Positions 15,492 through 25,184 of a stretch of DNA of 37,861 nt are shown in pieces. Position 1 is the stretch's first letter. Each line of letters opens with the position of its first letter. Below the pieces are notes generated by a model. The model was not told the origin of the DNA. It ran no database searches and saw only the letters and a list, made by a program, of their open reading frames with translations. Both the position numbers and the translations under genes were made by a program. The DNA lies in the NCBI GenBank assembly GCA_017546245.1, contig JAFYXI010000031.1, positions 1 to 37,861 of the forward strand. Reading direction: 5' to 3'. This DNA comes from Clostridia bacterium. Lineage in GTDB: Bacteria; Bacillota; Clostridia; UBA1381; UBA9506.

Positions 15492-18227
15492 TTATGCTTC
15501 TTCTGCACCGCAGCATTTTTTGTATTTTTTACCTGAACCGCAGGGACAAGGGTCGTTTCTGCCGATTTTTTCGGTCTTTTTAACTGTTTTATTTGTGTTT
15601 TCGCCTGCAAGACCTGCGCTTGTTGGCTCGGCTACCTGCTCGCGCTCCGGCGGAGCTTCGATTCGTGCGTGGAAGATAAATCTTACAGTATCTTCGCCGA
15701 TTGCACTAATCATTTCTTCGAACATATTAAAGCCTTCGAATTTATACTCAATAACCGGGTCGCGCTGAGCATAAGCTCTGAGGTTAATACCGTTTCGAAG
15801 CTGGTCCATATCGTCAATATGATCCATCCACTTTCTGTCAACCACCTGAAGAAGAACAACGCGTTCAAGCTCACGCATATTTTCGCTGCCAAACTCTGCT
15901 TCGCGCTGTTCGTAAAGCTCGTATCCTATATTGAGTGCCTTTTCTTTAAGCTCTTCTTTTGTAATAAATTCAAGCTCGTCACGGCTTATTTCCAATGCTC
16001 CCTGTGGAATATATAAAGATTCTAAATAGTTAATAAGTCCTTCTAAATTCCAGTCGTCTGCCACATCGGTTTCGCCTGTAAAGCGAAGAATTGCAGATTC
16101 GGTAACATCGCTAAGCATTTTTAAAATGCTTTCTTTAACACTTTCGCCGCCTAAAACCTTCTGACGTTCTCCGTAGATAACTTCGCGCTGCTGATTCATA
16201 ACATCGTCATACTGAAGAACGTGCTTACGAATCTGAAAGTTACGACCTTCGACACGTTTCTGCGCATTTTCGATTGCGCCTGTTAACATACTGTGCTCAA
16301 TCGGCTGATCTTCTTCCAAGCCTAAGGTTTCGACAACGCGCGATATTCTTTCTGAACCGAAAAGACGCATAAGCTCGTCTTCTAATGAAATATAGAACTT
16401 AGAATAACCGGGGTCGCCCTGACGTCCTGCACGACCACGAAGCTGATTGTCAATACGTCTTGATTCGTGTCTTTCTGTACCTATAATAAACAAACCGCCT
16501 GCCTGGCGCACTTTTTCTGCCTCGGGTGCAATTTGTTCTTTATATTTTGCCAAAAGCTCGGCAAAGGTTTTTCTTGCATTTAAAATTTCTTCATTATCGG
16601 TTTCGCCAAAGCCCATAGCCTCTGCAATCATTTCATCTTCATAGCCCATACGCTTCATTTCGTGCTTTGCCATAAATTCGGCATTGCCGCCAAGCATAAT
16701 ATCTGTTCCACGACCTGCCATATTGGTTGCGATGGTTACTGCACCAAGCTTGCCTGCCTGAGCAACGATTTCTGCCTCTTTTTCGTGGTGTTTTGCATTT
16801 AATACCTCGTGCTTTATGCCACGACGTTTGAGCATTGATGATAAAAGCTCTGATTTTTCGATTGTTACAGTACCCACCAAAATAGGCTGACCCTTTTCGT
16901 GACATTCTGCAACCTGATTTACAACTGCATTTAACTTGCCTGCTTCGGTTTTGTATACGGCATCGGCAAGGTCAGCTCTTGCAAGCTCTTTATTTGTAGG
17001 AACAACAATAACATCGAGCTTGTAAATATCCTGAAACTCGGTTTCTTCGGTTTGGGCAGTACCTGTCATACCCGAAAGCTTAGAATAAAGTCTGAAATAG
17101 TTCTGGAAGGTGATTGTAGCTAAGGTTTTGCTTTCACGCTCAACCTTAACTCCTTCTTTTGCTTCGATTGCCTGATGCAATCCGTCAGAGTAACGTCTTC
17201 CGAACATTAAACGTCCGGTAAATTCGTCAACGATTATTACTTCACCGTCTTTTACGACATAGTCTTTGTCGCGGTGCATTGTGCCGTGTGCTTTAATTGC
17301 CTGATTTATGTGATGCTGAAGAGTCATATTTTCAGGGTCTGAAAGGTTTTCAATATTAAATGCACGTTCTGCCTTTTCTACACCGTGTTTTGTAAGAGTT
17401 GCGGTTTTTGCTTTTTCATCTATTATATAATCTGCCGTGATGCTGTCGTCTTCTAAAGCTTTATCGTCAGACTCTGCAACGCGATGGCTTTTAAGTGTGC
17501 GTGCAAAGTTTTCTGCCTGCTGATATAAAAGAGTAGAGCGGTCGCCCATACCTGAGATAATAAGCGGAGTTCTTGCTTCGTCGATTAAAATGGAGTCAAC
17601 CTCGTCGACAATTGCGTAGTTATGACCGCGCTGAACCATCTGCTCTTTGTAGATAACCATATTATCGCGCAGATAGTCAAAGCCGAACTCGTTGTTTGTA
17701 CCATAGGTAATGTCGGCTGCGTATGCAGCTTTTCTGTCTTTGTTTTCAACCTCGTGAATTATAAGACCGACACTAAGACCTAAATATTTAAAGATTTTAC
17801 CCATCCATTCAGAGTCGCGTTTTGCAAGATAGTCATTAACCGTTACAATGTGAACACCTTTGCCGCTTAATGCATTTAAGTATGCAGGCAGGGTAGATAC
17901 CAATGTTTTACCTTCACCTGTTTTCATTTCGGATATACGACCCTGATGCAGAACGATACCACCTAAAATCTGCACATAAAAATGACGCATACCAAGCACA
18001 CGGTCCGCTGCTTCGCGCACGGTTGCAAATGCCTCTGGCAATAAATCGTCTAAAGTTTCTCCGTTCGCTATGCGAGCTTTAAACTCTGCAGTTTTCCCCT
18101 TTAATTCGCTTTCAGAGAGCTTTCGGTATTCGTCCTCTAATGCCATAACCTTATCGGCAATGGGGCGCAAACGCTTTAATTCTCTTTGTGAATAGTTGCC
18201 TATTATTTTTTCGAGTAATTTTTTCAA
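15492..18227 (-). CDS. secA: Protein translocase ATPase SecA
   Basis: Motor ATPase that drives preproteins through SecYEG. 911 residues from TTG 18227. Seen in order: Q-motif region, Walker [15 protein letters not shown]-type [20 protein letters not shown], the preprotein cross-linking domain, [23 protein letters not shown], the helical scaffold [13 protein letters not shown], and the C-terminal SEC-C zinc motif [19 protein letters not shown]. The frame is open upstream to 18308, but GAGGTG (18239-18234) is spaced for TTG 18227, giving [20 protein letters not shown], which fits the family start. The prfB gene follows on the same strand. Confidence 0.97.
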   Translation of the reverse strand: MKKLLEKIIGNYSQRELKRLRPIADKVMALEDEYRKLSESELKGKTAEFKARIANGETLDDLLPEAFATVREAADRVLGMRHFYVQILGGIVLHQGRISEMKTGEGKTLVSTLPAYLNALSGKGVHIVTVNDYLAKRDSEWMGKIFKYLGLSVGLIIHEVENKDRKAAYAADITYGTNNEFGFDYLRDNMVIYKEQMVQRGHNYAIVDEVDSILIDEARTPLIISGMGDRSTLLYQQAENFARTLKSHRVAESDDKALEDDSITADYIIDEKAKTATLTKHGVEKAERAFNIENLSDPENMTLQHHINQAIKAHGTMHRDKDYVVKDGEVIIVDEFTGRLMFGRRYSDGLHQAIEAKEGVKVERESKTLATITFQNYFRLYSKLSGMTGTAQTEETEFQDIYKLDVIVVPTNKELARADLADAVYKTEAGKLNAVVNQVAECHEKGQPILVGTVTIEKSELLSSMLKRRGIKHEVLNAKHHEKEAEIVAQAGKLGAVTIATNMAGRGTDIMLGGNAEFMAKHEMKRMGYEDEMIAEAMGFGETDNEEILNARKTFAELLAKYKEQIAPEAEKVRQAGGLFIIGTERHESRRIDNQLRGRAGRQGDPGYSKFYISLEDELMRLFGSERISRVVETLGLEEDQPIEHSMLTGAIENAQKRVEGRNFQIRKHVLQYDDVMNQQREVIYGERQKVLGGESVKESILKMLSDVTESAILRFTGETDVADDWNLEGLINYLESLYIPQGALEISRDELEFITKEELKEKALNIGYELYEQREAEFGSENMRELERVVLLQVVDRKWMDHIDDMDQLRNGINLRAYAQRDPVIEYKFEGFNMFEEMISAIGEDTVRFIFHARIEAPPEREQVAEPTSAGLAGENTNKTVKKTEKIGRNDPCPCGSGKKYKKCCGAEEA

Positions 18228-18337
18228 TCCGTTCACCTCATAACTGCAAAAATTTGCAGAAGTAGTATTTATTATAGTATTACCGCTCACATTGTAAAAA
18301 TGCGGCATATATTTTCAAATAGAACACTCCAACCTTT

Positions 18338-18366
18338 AGTATAGCATAAAATATATCCAAGGTCAA
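18338..18366 (-). promoter_or_regulatory. Promoter for secA-prfB
   Basis: On the minus strand TTGACC (18366-18361), 17 bases, TATACT (18343-18338). The leader of about 100 bases holds a hairpin CTGCAAA/TTTGCAG (18244-18259) just before the ribosome-binding site, which could affect start of translation. Confidence 0.72.
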
Positions 18367-18430
18367 AGAAAATATTAAAATTAATGAAAAGTTAACAATG
18401 TGATAAAATAAAAAAATGACAAAATATTTC

Positions 18431-18459
18431 TTGACAAAGTTTTAACAAGATATTATAAT
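18431..18459 (+). promoter_or_regulatory. Promoter for the AGCS symporter gene
   Basis: TTGACA (18431-18436), 17 bases, TATAAT (18454-18459): perfect consensus, 40 bases before the start codon. Confidence 0.85.
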
Positions 18460-18498
18460 TAATTCAGTGCATAAATTAACTGAATAAGGAGATTACAC

Positions 18499-19881
18499 AT
18501 GGGCGCAATCATAGGTTTTATTGAATTTGTAAACGGGAAGATTAATGGCGTAGTTTGGGGGCCGATAATGCTGACACTTTTAATCGGCACAGGTCTTTTT
18601 TTATCGTTTAAAGTCGGATTCATTCAATTCAGAAAATTCGGTTATGCGATAAAAAATACAATTGGCAGTGTTTTTACAAAAAATCAGCACGCAAAAGACA
18701 GTTCCGGCGTAAGTCCGTTTCAGGCGGTTGCTACGGCAATGGCAGGCACAATAGGAACCGGAAGTATTGCAGGTATTGCGACAGCTATCGTTGCGGGCGG
18801 ACCGGGTGCGGTTTTTTGGATGTGGATAAGTGCGCTTTTGGGTATGGTTACAAAATATGCCGAGATTGTGTTGTCTTTAAAGTTCCGTGAAAAGAATGAA
18901 AAAGGCGAATGGATTGGCGGTCCTATGTATTATATAAGAAACGGATTGGGTATTAAATGGCTGGCTGCTGCATTTGCGGTTTTTGCAATGATAGCTTGTC
19001 TTGGTACAGGTAATGCCACCCAGTCAAATTCGATTTCGGTTGCCCTTGATTCTACTTTAGGAATTGCTCCGTGGATTACAGGTGTTGTTCTTACCATAAT
19101 TGTTGCTGCCGTAATTCTGGGCGGAATGCGCAGAATTGCATCAGTAAACGAAAAGCTTGTGCCGTTTATGGCTGTGTTCTATGTTATTTGTGCTGTTGTT
19201 GCGCTCGTGCTTAATATAAAAGAAGTTCCGGCAGCATTTGCTTTAATCTTTAAAGAAGCATTTAATTTTAAAGCTGCTGCAGGCGGTGCGGCAGGATACG
19301 GCATTATGCTTGCAATGCATTACGGCTTTGCGCGCGGCGTATTTTCAAACGAAGCAGGTCTTGGTAGTGCACCGATTGCTCATGCGGCATCAAGTACAAA
19401 GAATCCGGTTGACCAGGGACTTTGGGGAATGTTTGAGGTATTCTTTACCACAATTATTATCTGTACATTTTCTGCTTTAATTATTTTAACTACCGGTATA
19501 TGGTCGCAGGGGGAGCTTAACGGTGCGGCACTTTCAATTGCATCGTTTAACGCAATCATACCGGGTATAGGCGGTGTGGGTGTAACACTTTCAACGGTGT
19601 TCTTTGCGTTGTCTACTATCTTAGGATGGGCATATTACGGTGAGGTAAGTGTTGAGTATTTATCAAAAAACAATAAAAATGCAGTAATGGCATACAGAAT
19701 AATTTACGTTATAATGGTATTTGTCGGAGCGGTAGGAAATTTAGAGTTAATCTGGAGTATTTCAGAAACGATGAACGGTCTTATGGCGATACCGAACCTT
19801 ATAGGTGTTATTGGTCTTTACAAGGTTGTAAGCACGCTTACAAAAGAATATTTTGCTGAAAAAAGACACGAAATAAGATAA
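18499..19881 (+). CDS. Alanine/glycine:cation symporter (AGCS family)
   Basis: 460-residue integral membrane protein importing alanine or glycine with Na+ or H+. About ten to eleven hydrophobic spans. Family marks: GVSPFQAVATAMAGTIGTGS (substrate and cation-binding loop), FWMWISALLGMVTKYAEIVLS, GGPMYYI, and ARGVFSNEAGLGSAPIAHA. ATG at 18499 follows AAGGAG at 18487-18492. It is a single-gene unit with strong promoter and terminator. Confidence 0.95.
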   Translation: MGAIIGFIEFVNGKINGVVWGPIMLTLLIGTGLFLSFKVGFIQFRKFGYAIKNTIGSVFTKNQHAKDSSGVSPFQAVATAMAGTIGTGSIAGIATAIVAGGPGAVFWMWISALLGMVTKYAEIVLSLKFREKNEKGEWIGGPMYYIRNGLGIKWLAAAFAVFAMIACLGTGNATQSNSISVALDSTLGIAPWITGVVLTIIVAAVILGGMRRIASVNEKLVPFMAVFYVICAVVALVLNIKEVPAAFALIFKEAFNFKAAAGGAAGYGIMLAMHYGFARGVFSNEAGLGSAPIAHAASSTKNPVDQGLWGMFEVFFTTIIICTFSALIILTTGIWSQGELNGAALSIASFNAIIPGIGGVGVTLSTVFFALSTILGWAYYGEVSVEYLSKNNKNAVMAYRIIYVIMVFVGAVGNLELIWSISETMNGLMAIPNLIGVIGLYKVVSTLTKEYFAEKRHEIR

Positions 19882-19883
19882 AT

Positions 19884-19913
19884 AAAAGGATGCATCGTAA
19901 GATGCATCTTTTT
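19884..19913 (+). terminator. Terminator after the AGCS symporter gene
   Basis: Stem GATGCATC (19889-19896) with GATGCATC (19901-19908), loop GTAA, flanked by AAAAG and TTTTT. It starts three bases after the stop codon. Confidence 0.88.
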
Positions 19914-19976
19914 GTTTGCCTTTGCATAGAAAATGTGCTACAATTATAGCATATTTTAAAATCGGAGGCAGGCAAT

Positions 19977-20900
19977 ATGAATTTATATTTTGCACCGCTT
20001 GAAGGGATTACAACAAGCATATACCGCACCACGCACGCCGAAATTTTTGGCGGATGCGATGCTTATTATGCGCCGTTTATAACCCCAAGTGATAACGAAA
20101 AGGTCAGCAAAAAGGGTTTAAAGGATGTGCTGCCCGAAAACAACGCAGGAACAAACATAAAGGTGCAGACTCTGGTAAATCACGCAGAGTCATTTGTAAA
20201 ATTTGCAAAAAAGATTAAGTTTGCAGGTTTTGATGAAATAAATATAAATTTAGGTTGTCCTTCGGCTACTGTTGTTAAAAAGGGTCGCGGCTCCGGCTTT
20301 TTAGCAAAGCCGGATGAGCTTGACAAGTTTTTATATGACATTTTTTCAGAATGTGACATAAAAATAACGCTTAAAACCCGAACGGGATATGATTCAAGTA
20401 ATGAGTTTGAACAATTAATGCAGATTTATAATAAATATCCGTTAGAGCTTTTAATTGTGCATCCTCGTGCAAGAGTGGATTTTTATAAGGGCAAAGCCGA
20501 CACAGCGATTTTCAATTACGCATACGAAAACTCGAAAAACAAGCTTTGCTATAACGGGGATATTTATACGAAGAAAGATTATGATTTAATAACAAGCCGT
20601 TTTCCTGAGTGCGAGGGCGTTATGATTGGCAGAGGTGCAATAAAAAATCCTGCAATATTCAGAGAAATACGGGGCGGAGAGTCTCTTAAAAAGGATGACC
20701 TGGTAAGCTTTGCAGAGGCGCTGGCAAAAAAATATTTCGAAAGCCTTAAATCTGAAACTTTTACCCTGCATAAATTAAAAGAAATATGGGTTTATGTTAT
20801 GCAAAACTATCCTGAAGAGAAGAAAATACAAAAGGCGATAAGCAAGGCAACTAAGTTAAATCAGTTTATGTCCTTAGTTGAATCCTTGCCTGAATTATAA
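19977..20900 (+). CDS. tRNA-dihydrouridine synthase
   Basis: 307-residue flavoprotein that reduces uridines in tRNA D-loops to dihydrouridine. The N terminus MNLYFAPLEGITTSIYRTTH and the active-site strand ININLGCPSATVVKKGRGSG (catalytic Cys in LGCPS) are clear, as are LKTRTGYD, LLIVHPRARVDFYKG, YNGDIYTKKD and GVMIGRGAIKNP. Similar in length to other Dus enzymes. ATG follows GGAGGCAGG. A possible promoter TTGCAT-N17-TATAGC lies at 19922-19950. Which Dus subfamily it belongs to is not decided. Confidence 0.93.
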   Translation: MNLYFAPLEGITTSIYRTTHAEIFGGCDAYYAPFITPSDNEKVSKKGLKDVLPENNAGTNIKVQTLVNHAESFVKFAKKIKFAGFDEININLGCPSATVVKKGRGSGFLAKPDELDKFLYDIFSECDIKITLKTRTGYDSSNEFEQLMQIYNKYPLELLIVHPRARVDFYKGKADTAIFNYAYENSKNKLCYNGDIYTKKDYDLITSRFPECEGVMIGRGAIKNPAIFREIRGGESLKKDDLVSFAEALAKKYFESLKSETFTLHKLKEIWVYVMQNYPEEKKIQKAISKATKLNQFMSLVESLPEL

Positions 20901-21014
20901 TAAAAAGTCGAAAAAATTACAAAGTTTTAAGTATAAATTCTAAAGATGGAAAAATATAAAACGGCTATAATGCAGTTAAAGACCCAAATATTTAAGTAAA
21001 AGGAGCGGTTTAGA

Positions 21015-22331
21015 ATGAAACTTGCATTATTAGGCGGAGAAAAAACAATAACAAAGGCACCTGCGATATTTCCCATTGTGCCTGAAGCGGCATATGCTAC
21101 TGTAGAAGAAATGATGAAAAAAGGCGCGATATCCATGTCGCCCGTAACTAAAAATTTTGAAGAAAAATTTGCAAACTACATAGGCAGAGAATATGGCTTG
21201 TGTATGTGTAACGGAACAACATCTATTCAGTCGGCTCTCTTTGCCGTTGGAGTTGGCGCAGGCGATGAGGTAATTGTACCGTCGTTTACGTTCTGGGCAA
21301 CAGTAGGACCTGTTGTGGCTTGTAATGCCATTCCTGTATTTGCTGATGTTGATTTAGAACTTCAGACACTGACGGCTGAAACAATAGAAAAGGTTATAAC
21401 CCCTAAAACGAAGGCGATTATTATTGTTCACACATGGGGAACTCCTTGTGAAATCGAGCCTATTATTGCGCTTGCTAAAAAGCATAATATTAAAGTGGTT
21501 GAAGACTGCTCACATGCGCACGGAGCAACATATCACGGCAAAAAAGTAGGCAGCTTTGGTGATGTTGGCTGTTTCTCACTTCAAGGCTCTAAGATTTTAT
21601 CAGCAGGCGAGGGCGGAATTTTAGTAACCGATTCAAAAGAATATTACGAAAGAGCCTGTGCGTTAGGTCATTATGAGCGCATAGACGGATTTTCGGCTGA
21701 TTCTGAATATAAAAAATTTGCCGGCACAGGCTTGGGCTTTAAGCACAGAGCAAATCCGCTCGGAATTGCTGTTGCAGACGCAGGTTTAGATGTGCTTGAC
21801 GAGCGCAACGAAATAAGAAACAATCACGGCAAGCTTTTAGATTCTCTTTTAGCTGATGTTGACTTTTTAAAAGTGCAGAGAACTCCTGACAATGCCGAGA
21901 GAGTGTATGCTTACCACTATATGAGATATGTTCCCGAAAAGCTTAAAAACTTAAGCGTGACAACTCTTTGCAAAGCATTGGCGGCAGAGGGTGTTGCAGG
22001 CGGCACTTGCGGATACGGCAGACTGCATAAAGCACCGCTTTATACAGCAAGCGGAATGTTCGGAAACGGTTGTCCTCTTGCCTGTCCGCATTATGGCAAA
22101 GAATACAGGCCTAATACAGATATGCCAAATACCGAGATTCTGGCAGTAAACGATATTATGATAGCTCCCCGATTTGAAAACGTAGGTGCAGAATTTGTTG
22201 AAGAATATGCGGCAGCATATCATAAAATAGCAGAAAATGTTGATGACTTGCTTGAGTATGAAGAAAAACTCAGCAAAGAAGAGAAAGAAAAGGACTTAGG
22301 CATCGGCAGAAGTATTAACTCTTTTAAATAA
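21015..22331 (+). CDS. DegT/DnrJ/EryC1/StrS-family aminotransferase
   Basis: 438-residue PLP enzyme. Seen: MCNGTTSIQSALFAVGVGAG and DEVIVPSFTFWATVGPV, VEDCSHAHGATYHGKKVGSF, and the PLP lysine in FSLQGSKILSAGEGGILV, then AHGATY-type phosphate-binding residues. Family members transaminate keto-sugars, usually in nucleotide-sugar synthesis. Here no nucleotide-sugar genes are near; it is followed 15 bases later by an amidohydrolase and then by an esterase, a catabolic-looking context, so the substrate may be a free or phosphorylated keto-sugar or cyclitol (inference). ATG follows AAAAGGAGCGG. Confidence 0.88.
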   Translation: MKLALLGGEKTITKAPAIFPIVPEAAYATVEEMMKKGAISMSPVTKNFEEKFANYIGREYGLCMCNGTTSIQSALFAVGVGAGDEVIVPSFTFWATVGPVVACNAIPVFADVDLELQTLTAETIEKVITPKTKAIIIVHTWGTPCEIEPIIALAKKHNIKVVEDCSHAHGATYHGKKVGSFGDVGCFSLQGSKILSAGEGGILVTDSKEYYERACALGHYERIDGFSADSEYKKFAGTGLGFKHRANPLGIAVADAGLDVLDERNEIRNNHGKLLDSLLADVDFLKVQRTPDNAERVYAYHYMRYVPEKLKNLSVTTLCKALAAEGVAGGTCGYGRLHKAPLYTASGMFGNGCPLACPHYGKEYRPNTDMPNTEILAVNDIMIAPRFENVGAEFVEEYAAAYHKIAENVDDLLEYEEKLSKEEKEKDLGIGRSINSFK

Positions 22332-22346
22332 GGAAAGTGATTAATT

Positions 22347-23243
22347 ATGAAAAAATTAGATATTCATACTCACGTTACACTTTATCCTGATATTATACCG
22401 CCAAGAAAGGCAGATATGCAGCGGTTTTTGTCCGTAGATGAGCAGATAAAGCTGTTTGATGATGTAAATACAGCTAAAGGAGTGCTTTTGCCCATCGTTT
22501 CGCCGGAATGTCAGTGGGAAAACGTAAGTAATCAGGAAGCTAAAATTATAGCTGACAGCAATCCTGACCGATTTGTGTGGTTCTGCAATGTTGACCCTCG
22601 TTCAGGAGAAAACTGTGAAAACACGGACTTAGAGCATGCCATAGGCTTTTATAAAGAATTGGGCGCGCGTGGCGTTGGCGAAATTACGGCATCATTATAT
22701 GCAGATGACCCGATGATGGACAATCTGTTTGGTGCGTGCGAAAGCCTTGATATGCCTGCTTTAATTCACATTGCGCCGCAGTGCCGTGCGCACTATGGCA
22801 TAATTGACGAGCTTGGACTGCCGAGAATCGAAAAAATGCTTAAAAAGCATCCTGATTTAAAGCTTATAGGCCATTCGGCATCGTTCTGGTGCGAAATTTC
22901 GGGCGACGTTACCGATAAAGTCAGAATGGCGTATCCTCAAGGCAAGGTTACAGAGGGCAGACTTCACTGTTTAATGCGTGAATACGGAAATCTTTATTGT
23001 GATTTATCGGCAGGCAGCGGGGCAAACGCCTTAATGCGCGACCCTGAGTACGCAGCAAAATTTTTAGAAGAATTTTCCGACAGAATCTGCTACGGAACAG
23101 ATGTGTGCTCAACCGAGCAGACATTCCATCTTGATTTTGACAAGTTTCTTACCAAGATGGTTTCTGATAAGATGCTGACAAAAGAAAACTACGAAAAAAT
23201 TGTTTATAAAAATGCCGCAAAGCTTATAGGACTGGATAAATAG
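22347..23243 (+). CDS. Amidohydrolase-family metal-dependent hydrolase
   Basis: 298-residue TIM-barrel hydrolase of the amidohydrolase-2 type (ACMSD/LigW-like). The metal-binding HxH is in MKKLDIHTHVTLYPD; later LIHIAPQ, KLIGHSASFW and CYGTDVCSTEQ supply the His and Asp expected for the barrel. Members act as decarboxylases or lactone/amide hydrolases. It directly follows the DegT aminotransferase and is probably cotranscribed. ATG follows AGGAAAG, a modest site. Confidence 0.82.
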   Translation: MKKLDIHTHVTLYPDIIPPRKADMQRFLSVDEQIKLFDDVNTAKGVLLPIVSPECQWENVSNQEAKIIADSNPDRFVWFCNVDPRSGENCENTDLEHAIGFYKELGARGVGEITASLYADDPMMDNLFGACESLDMPALIHIAPQCRAHYGIIDELGLPRIEKMLKKHPDLKLIGHSASFWCEISGDVTDKVRMAYPQGKVTEGRLHCLMREYGNLYCDLSAGSGANALMRDPEYAAKFLEEFSDRICYGTDVCSTEQTFHLDFDKFLTKMVSDKMLTKENYEKIVYKNAAKLIGLDK

Positions 23244-23253
23244 TTAAATTTTG

Positions 23254-23282
23254 TTGATTATTTAAAGACTGTGTGTTAAAAT
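23254..23282 (+). promoter_or_regulatory. Promoter for the SASA-type esterase gene
   Basis: TTGATT (23254-23259), 17 bases, TAAAAT (23277-23282), 30 bases before the GTG start. Confidence 0.6.
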
Positions 23283-23312
23283 ATACTTAAATTTGTTTTG
23301 GGGGAGTTTTAA

Positions 23313-24074
23313 GTGATACATTCTTTTCTTTTGGTTGGTCAGTCCAATATGGCAGGCCGAGGATTTGTAAGCGAAGTTGAGCCGATAAATAATGACAAAA
23401 TATTGGTTATGCGAAACGGCTGTTTCAGACCAATGTATGTTCCTGTTAATCCTGACAAGGCAACGGCGGGTATAAATCTTGCAGAGAGCTTTGCCGATAT
23501 GTATGCAAAAGAAAAGGGAGTAGAGGTTGGGCTTATCCCCTGCGCTGACGGCGGAACATCTGTTGACCAGTGGCAGGAGGGCGAACTTTTATTCGACCAC
23601 GCTTGCTATATGGCAGAGCTTGCGTCGCGCACTTCTACGATAGCGGGCATATTGTGGCATCAGGGTGAAAATGATTGCCGTGACGAGCTTTATCCGTCTT
23701 ACGAGCCGAAGCTTTTAAAGGGTATAGAGGCATTTAAAAGAAGACTTAATCTTTATGATGTGCCGTTTATTTTAGGCGGCTTAGGTGATTTTTTACCTGA
23801 ACATCCCGAAATCGAGACATATAAATGGCTTAACAATTATGTATATATAAATGAAAAAATAAAAAATGTTGCAGAAAGTACCGAAATGGTTGGATTCGCA
23901 TCGGCAGAGGGATTGACTTCGAATCCCGACAAGGTGCATTTCAATTCAAAATCATTGCGCGAATTTGGGTTACGATACTATAACGAATTTAAAAGACTCG
24001 AAAAGACAGATAAAGTTTTTGGCGAAAAGCACAGTGAAGATAACTTCATAAAAAGCGGATTTGAAAATCTGTAA
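23313..24074 (+). CDS. Sialate O-acetylesterase-like (SASA domain) hydrolase
   Basis: 253-residue SGNH-type esterase of the SASA/CE6 group. Seen: FLLVGQSNMAGRG with nucleophile Ser11, GILWHQGENDC (115-122), and DKVHFNS with catalytic His209. Members remove acetyl groups from sialic acid or from acetylated xylan. No signal peptide, so it should act inside the cell on imported acetylated sugars. GTG start at 23313 follows GGGGGAG. A 29-base gap leads to the AraC gene, probably one transcript. Confidence 0.87.
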   Translation: MIHSFLLVGQSNMAGRGFVSEVEPINNDKILVMRNGCFRPMYVPVNPDKATAGINLAESFADMYAKEKGVEVGLIPCADGGTSVDQWQEGELLFDHACYMAELASRTSTIAGILWHQGENDCRDELYPSYEPKLLKGIEAFKRRLNLYDVPFILGGLGDFLPEHPEIETYKWLNNYVYINEKIKNVAESTEMVGFASAEGLTSNPDKVHFNSKSLREFGLRYYNEFKRLEKTDKVFGEKHSEDNFIKSGFENL

Positions 24075-24103
24075 TTAAAAGCTTTTATAAAGAGGTGAAA
24101 TAT

Positions 24104-25030
24104 GTGAAAGGTGTAAATTATTCAGATAAGCAGGAATATAAATCTATGCAGCTGATTAAAATGCAGTATAACCTTTCGCATCATAAGTCGCTATTTGTTA
24201 ATAAGCACATTTTTGAAGAGTCGCAGACAGAGCTTCACCGTCACGAGTATATGCAGATAAACTATGTTGCAGAAGGCAACGGTTTTTGCGAGTTTGAAGA
24301 TGGAACAGCACGTTTTGTACAAGGCTCGTGCTTTATTATCCCGCCATATGTTCCGCACAAAATAATCCTTGGTGAAAACGTAAAAAAAGCAGAGGTTTTT
24401 GAAGTGGAATTTCTGACGGACTTTATCTTTCCGCCGTCCCATAAATTAAGCGATATAGAGGCATATTCTGACTTTATATGTCTTGGAATCGGCGATGATT
24501 CAAAAAAAGAATACAGCAAGCATATTTTAAATTTAGAGGGCAAAATATGCGAAAAGGTTGAGCAAATAATAGAAGATGCAATGTATGAATACCAAAACAG
24601 AGAACCCGGTTTTGAAACTGTTTTGCGTTCTCTTATTTTGCAGCTTTTGACAGTTTTGGGCAGACAGTACAGCTTAAATTCTGACGAACTGGCAACTGAC
24701 CGATACAAAAAACACCGTAATGAAATGTTAAAGGTTATTGATTATATTCACTCAAACTATGAAAAAGACATAACCTTAGAGAGCTTATCGCAGCTTGCAA
24801 ATTATTCAAGCTCGTATTTTTGTACGTTGTTTAAATCGGCGACATCAAAAAGCTATTTAGAGTACTTAAATCATTACAGAGTTAAAAAGTCTATGGAGCT
24901 TTTAAAGAATACCGACAAAAGAGTTATTGACGTTGCATTAGACGTAGGCTTTGAGAATGTGACAAATTTTAATAGGGTATTTAAAAAGCTTATCGGAATG
25001 TCGCCAACTCAATACAAAAAATTAAAGTAA
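24104..25030 (+). CDS. AraC-family regulator with N-terminal cupin
   Basis: 308 residues. The N-terminal half is a cupin sensor domain (LHRHEYMQINYVAEGNGFCE, then GSCFIIPPYVPHKII). The C-terminal 100 residues hold two HTH motifs (ITLESLSQLANYSSSYFCTL, RVIDVALDVGFENVTNFNRV) and end with the typical FKKLIGMSPTQYKKLK. An in-frame GTG at 24095 exists, but AGAGGTG at 24091-24097 fits as the ribosome-binding site for GTG 24104. It sits after the esterase and just before nagA, and phased repeats lie in front of the nagA promoter, so both are candidate targets. Confidence 0.9.
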   Translation: MKGVNYSDKQEYKSMQLIKMQYNLSHHKSLFVNKHIFEESQTELHRHEYMQINYVAEGNGFCEFEDGTARFVQGSCFIIPPYVPHKIILGENVKKAEVFEVEFLTDFIFPPSHKLSDIEAYSDFICLGIGDDSKKEYSKHILNLEGKICEKVEQIIEDAMYEYQNREPGFETVLRSLILQLLTVLGRQYSLNSDELATDRYKKHRNEMLKVIDYIHSNYEKDITLESLSQLANYSSSYFCTLFKSATSKSYLEYLNHYRVKKSMELLKNTDKRVIDVALDVGFENVTNFNRVFKKLIGMSPTQYKKLK

Positions 25031-25052
25031 AAATACATATTTAACAAAAAAC

Positions 25053-25085
25053 CGCAACTAATGTAAAGTTTAGTTGCGTTTTTTT
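25053..25085 (+). terminator. Terminator after the AraC gene
   Basis: Stem CGCAACTAA (25053-25061) with TTAGTTGCG (25070-25078), then seven T. The right arm also forms the first of three phased GTTGCG copies upstream of nagA. Confidence 0.85.
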
Positions 25086-25147
25086 GTTAAATTCGGTTGC
25101 GTTTTTTGTTAAAAGCAGTTGCAATTTAAGTGTGAATGTGATATTAT
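25073..25147 (+). promoter_or_regulatory. nagA promoter with phased GTTGC repeats
   Basis: TTGCAA (25119-25124), 17 bases, TATTAT (25142-25147), 37 bases before nagA. GTTGCG or GTTGCA begins at 25073, 25096 and 25118, spaced 23 and 22 bases, and the first two continue as T-run plus GTTAAA. Two-helical-turn spacing ending at the -35 is how AraC-type activators bind; that use is inference. Confidence 0.65.
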
Positions 25148-25184
25148 TTCTGTATAAAAGAAATTTAAAAAGGAGGAATATACA

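Noticed and set aside
15669-16016. 115-residue open frame opposite secA
   Set aside because: Shadow of secA codons in antisense; no ribosome-binding site or homologous pattern.
20966-20971. TATAAT before the DegT gene as a promoter
   Set aside because: No acceptable -35 box lies 16-18 bases upstream (the sequence there is AAGATG), so support is too weak to list.
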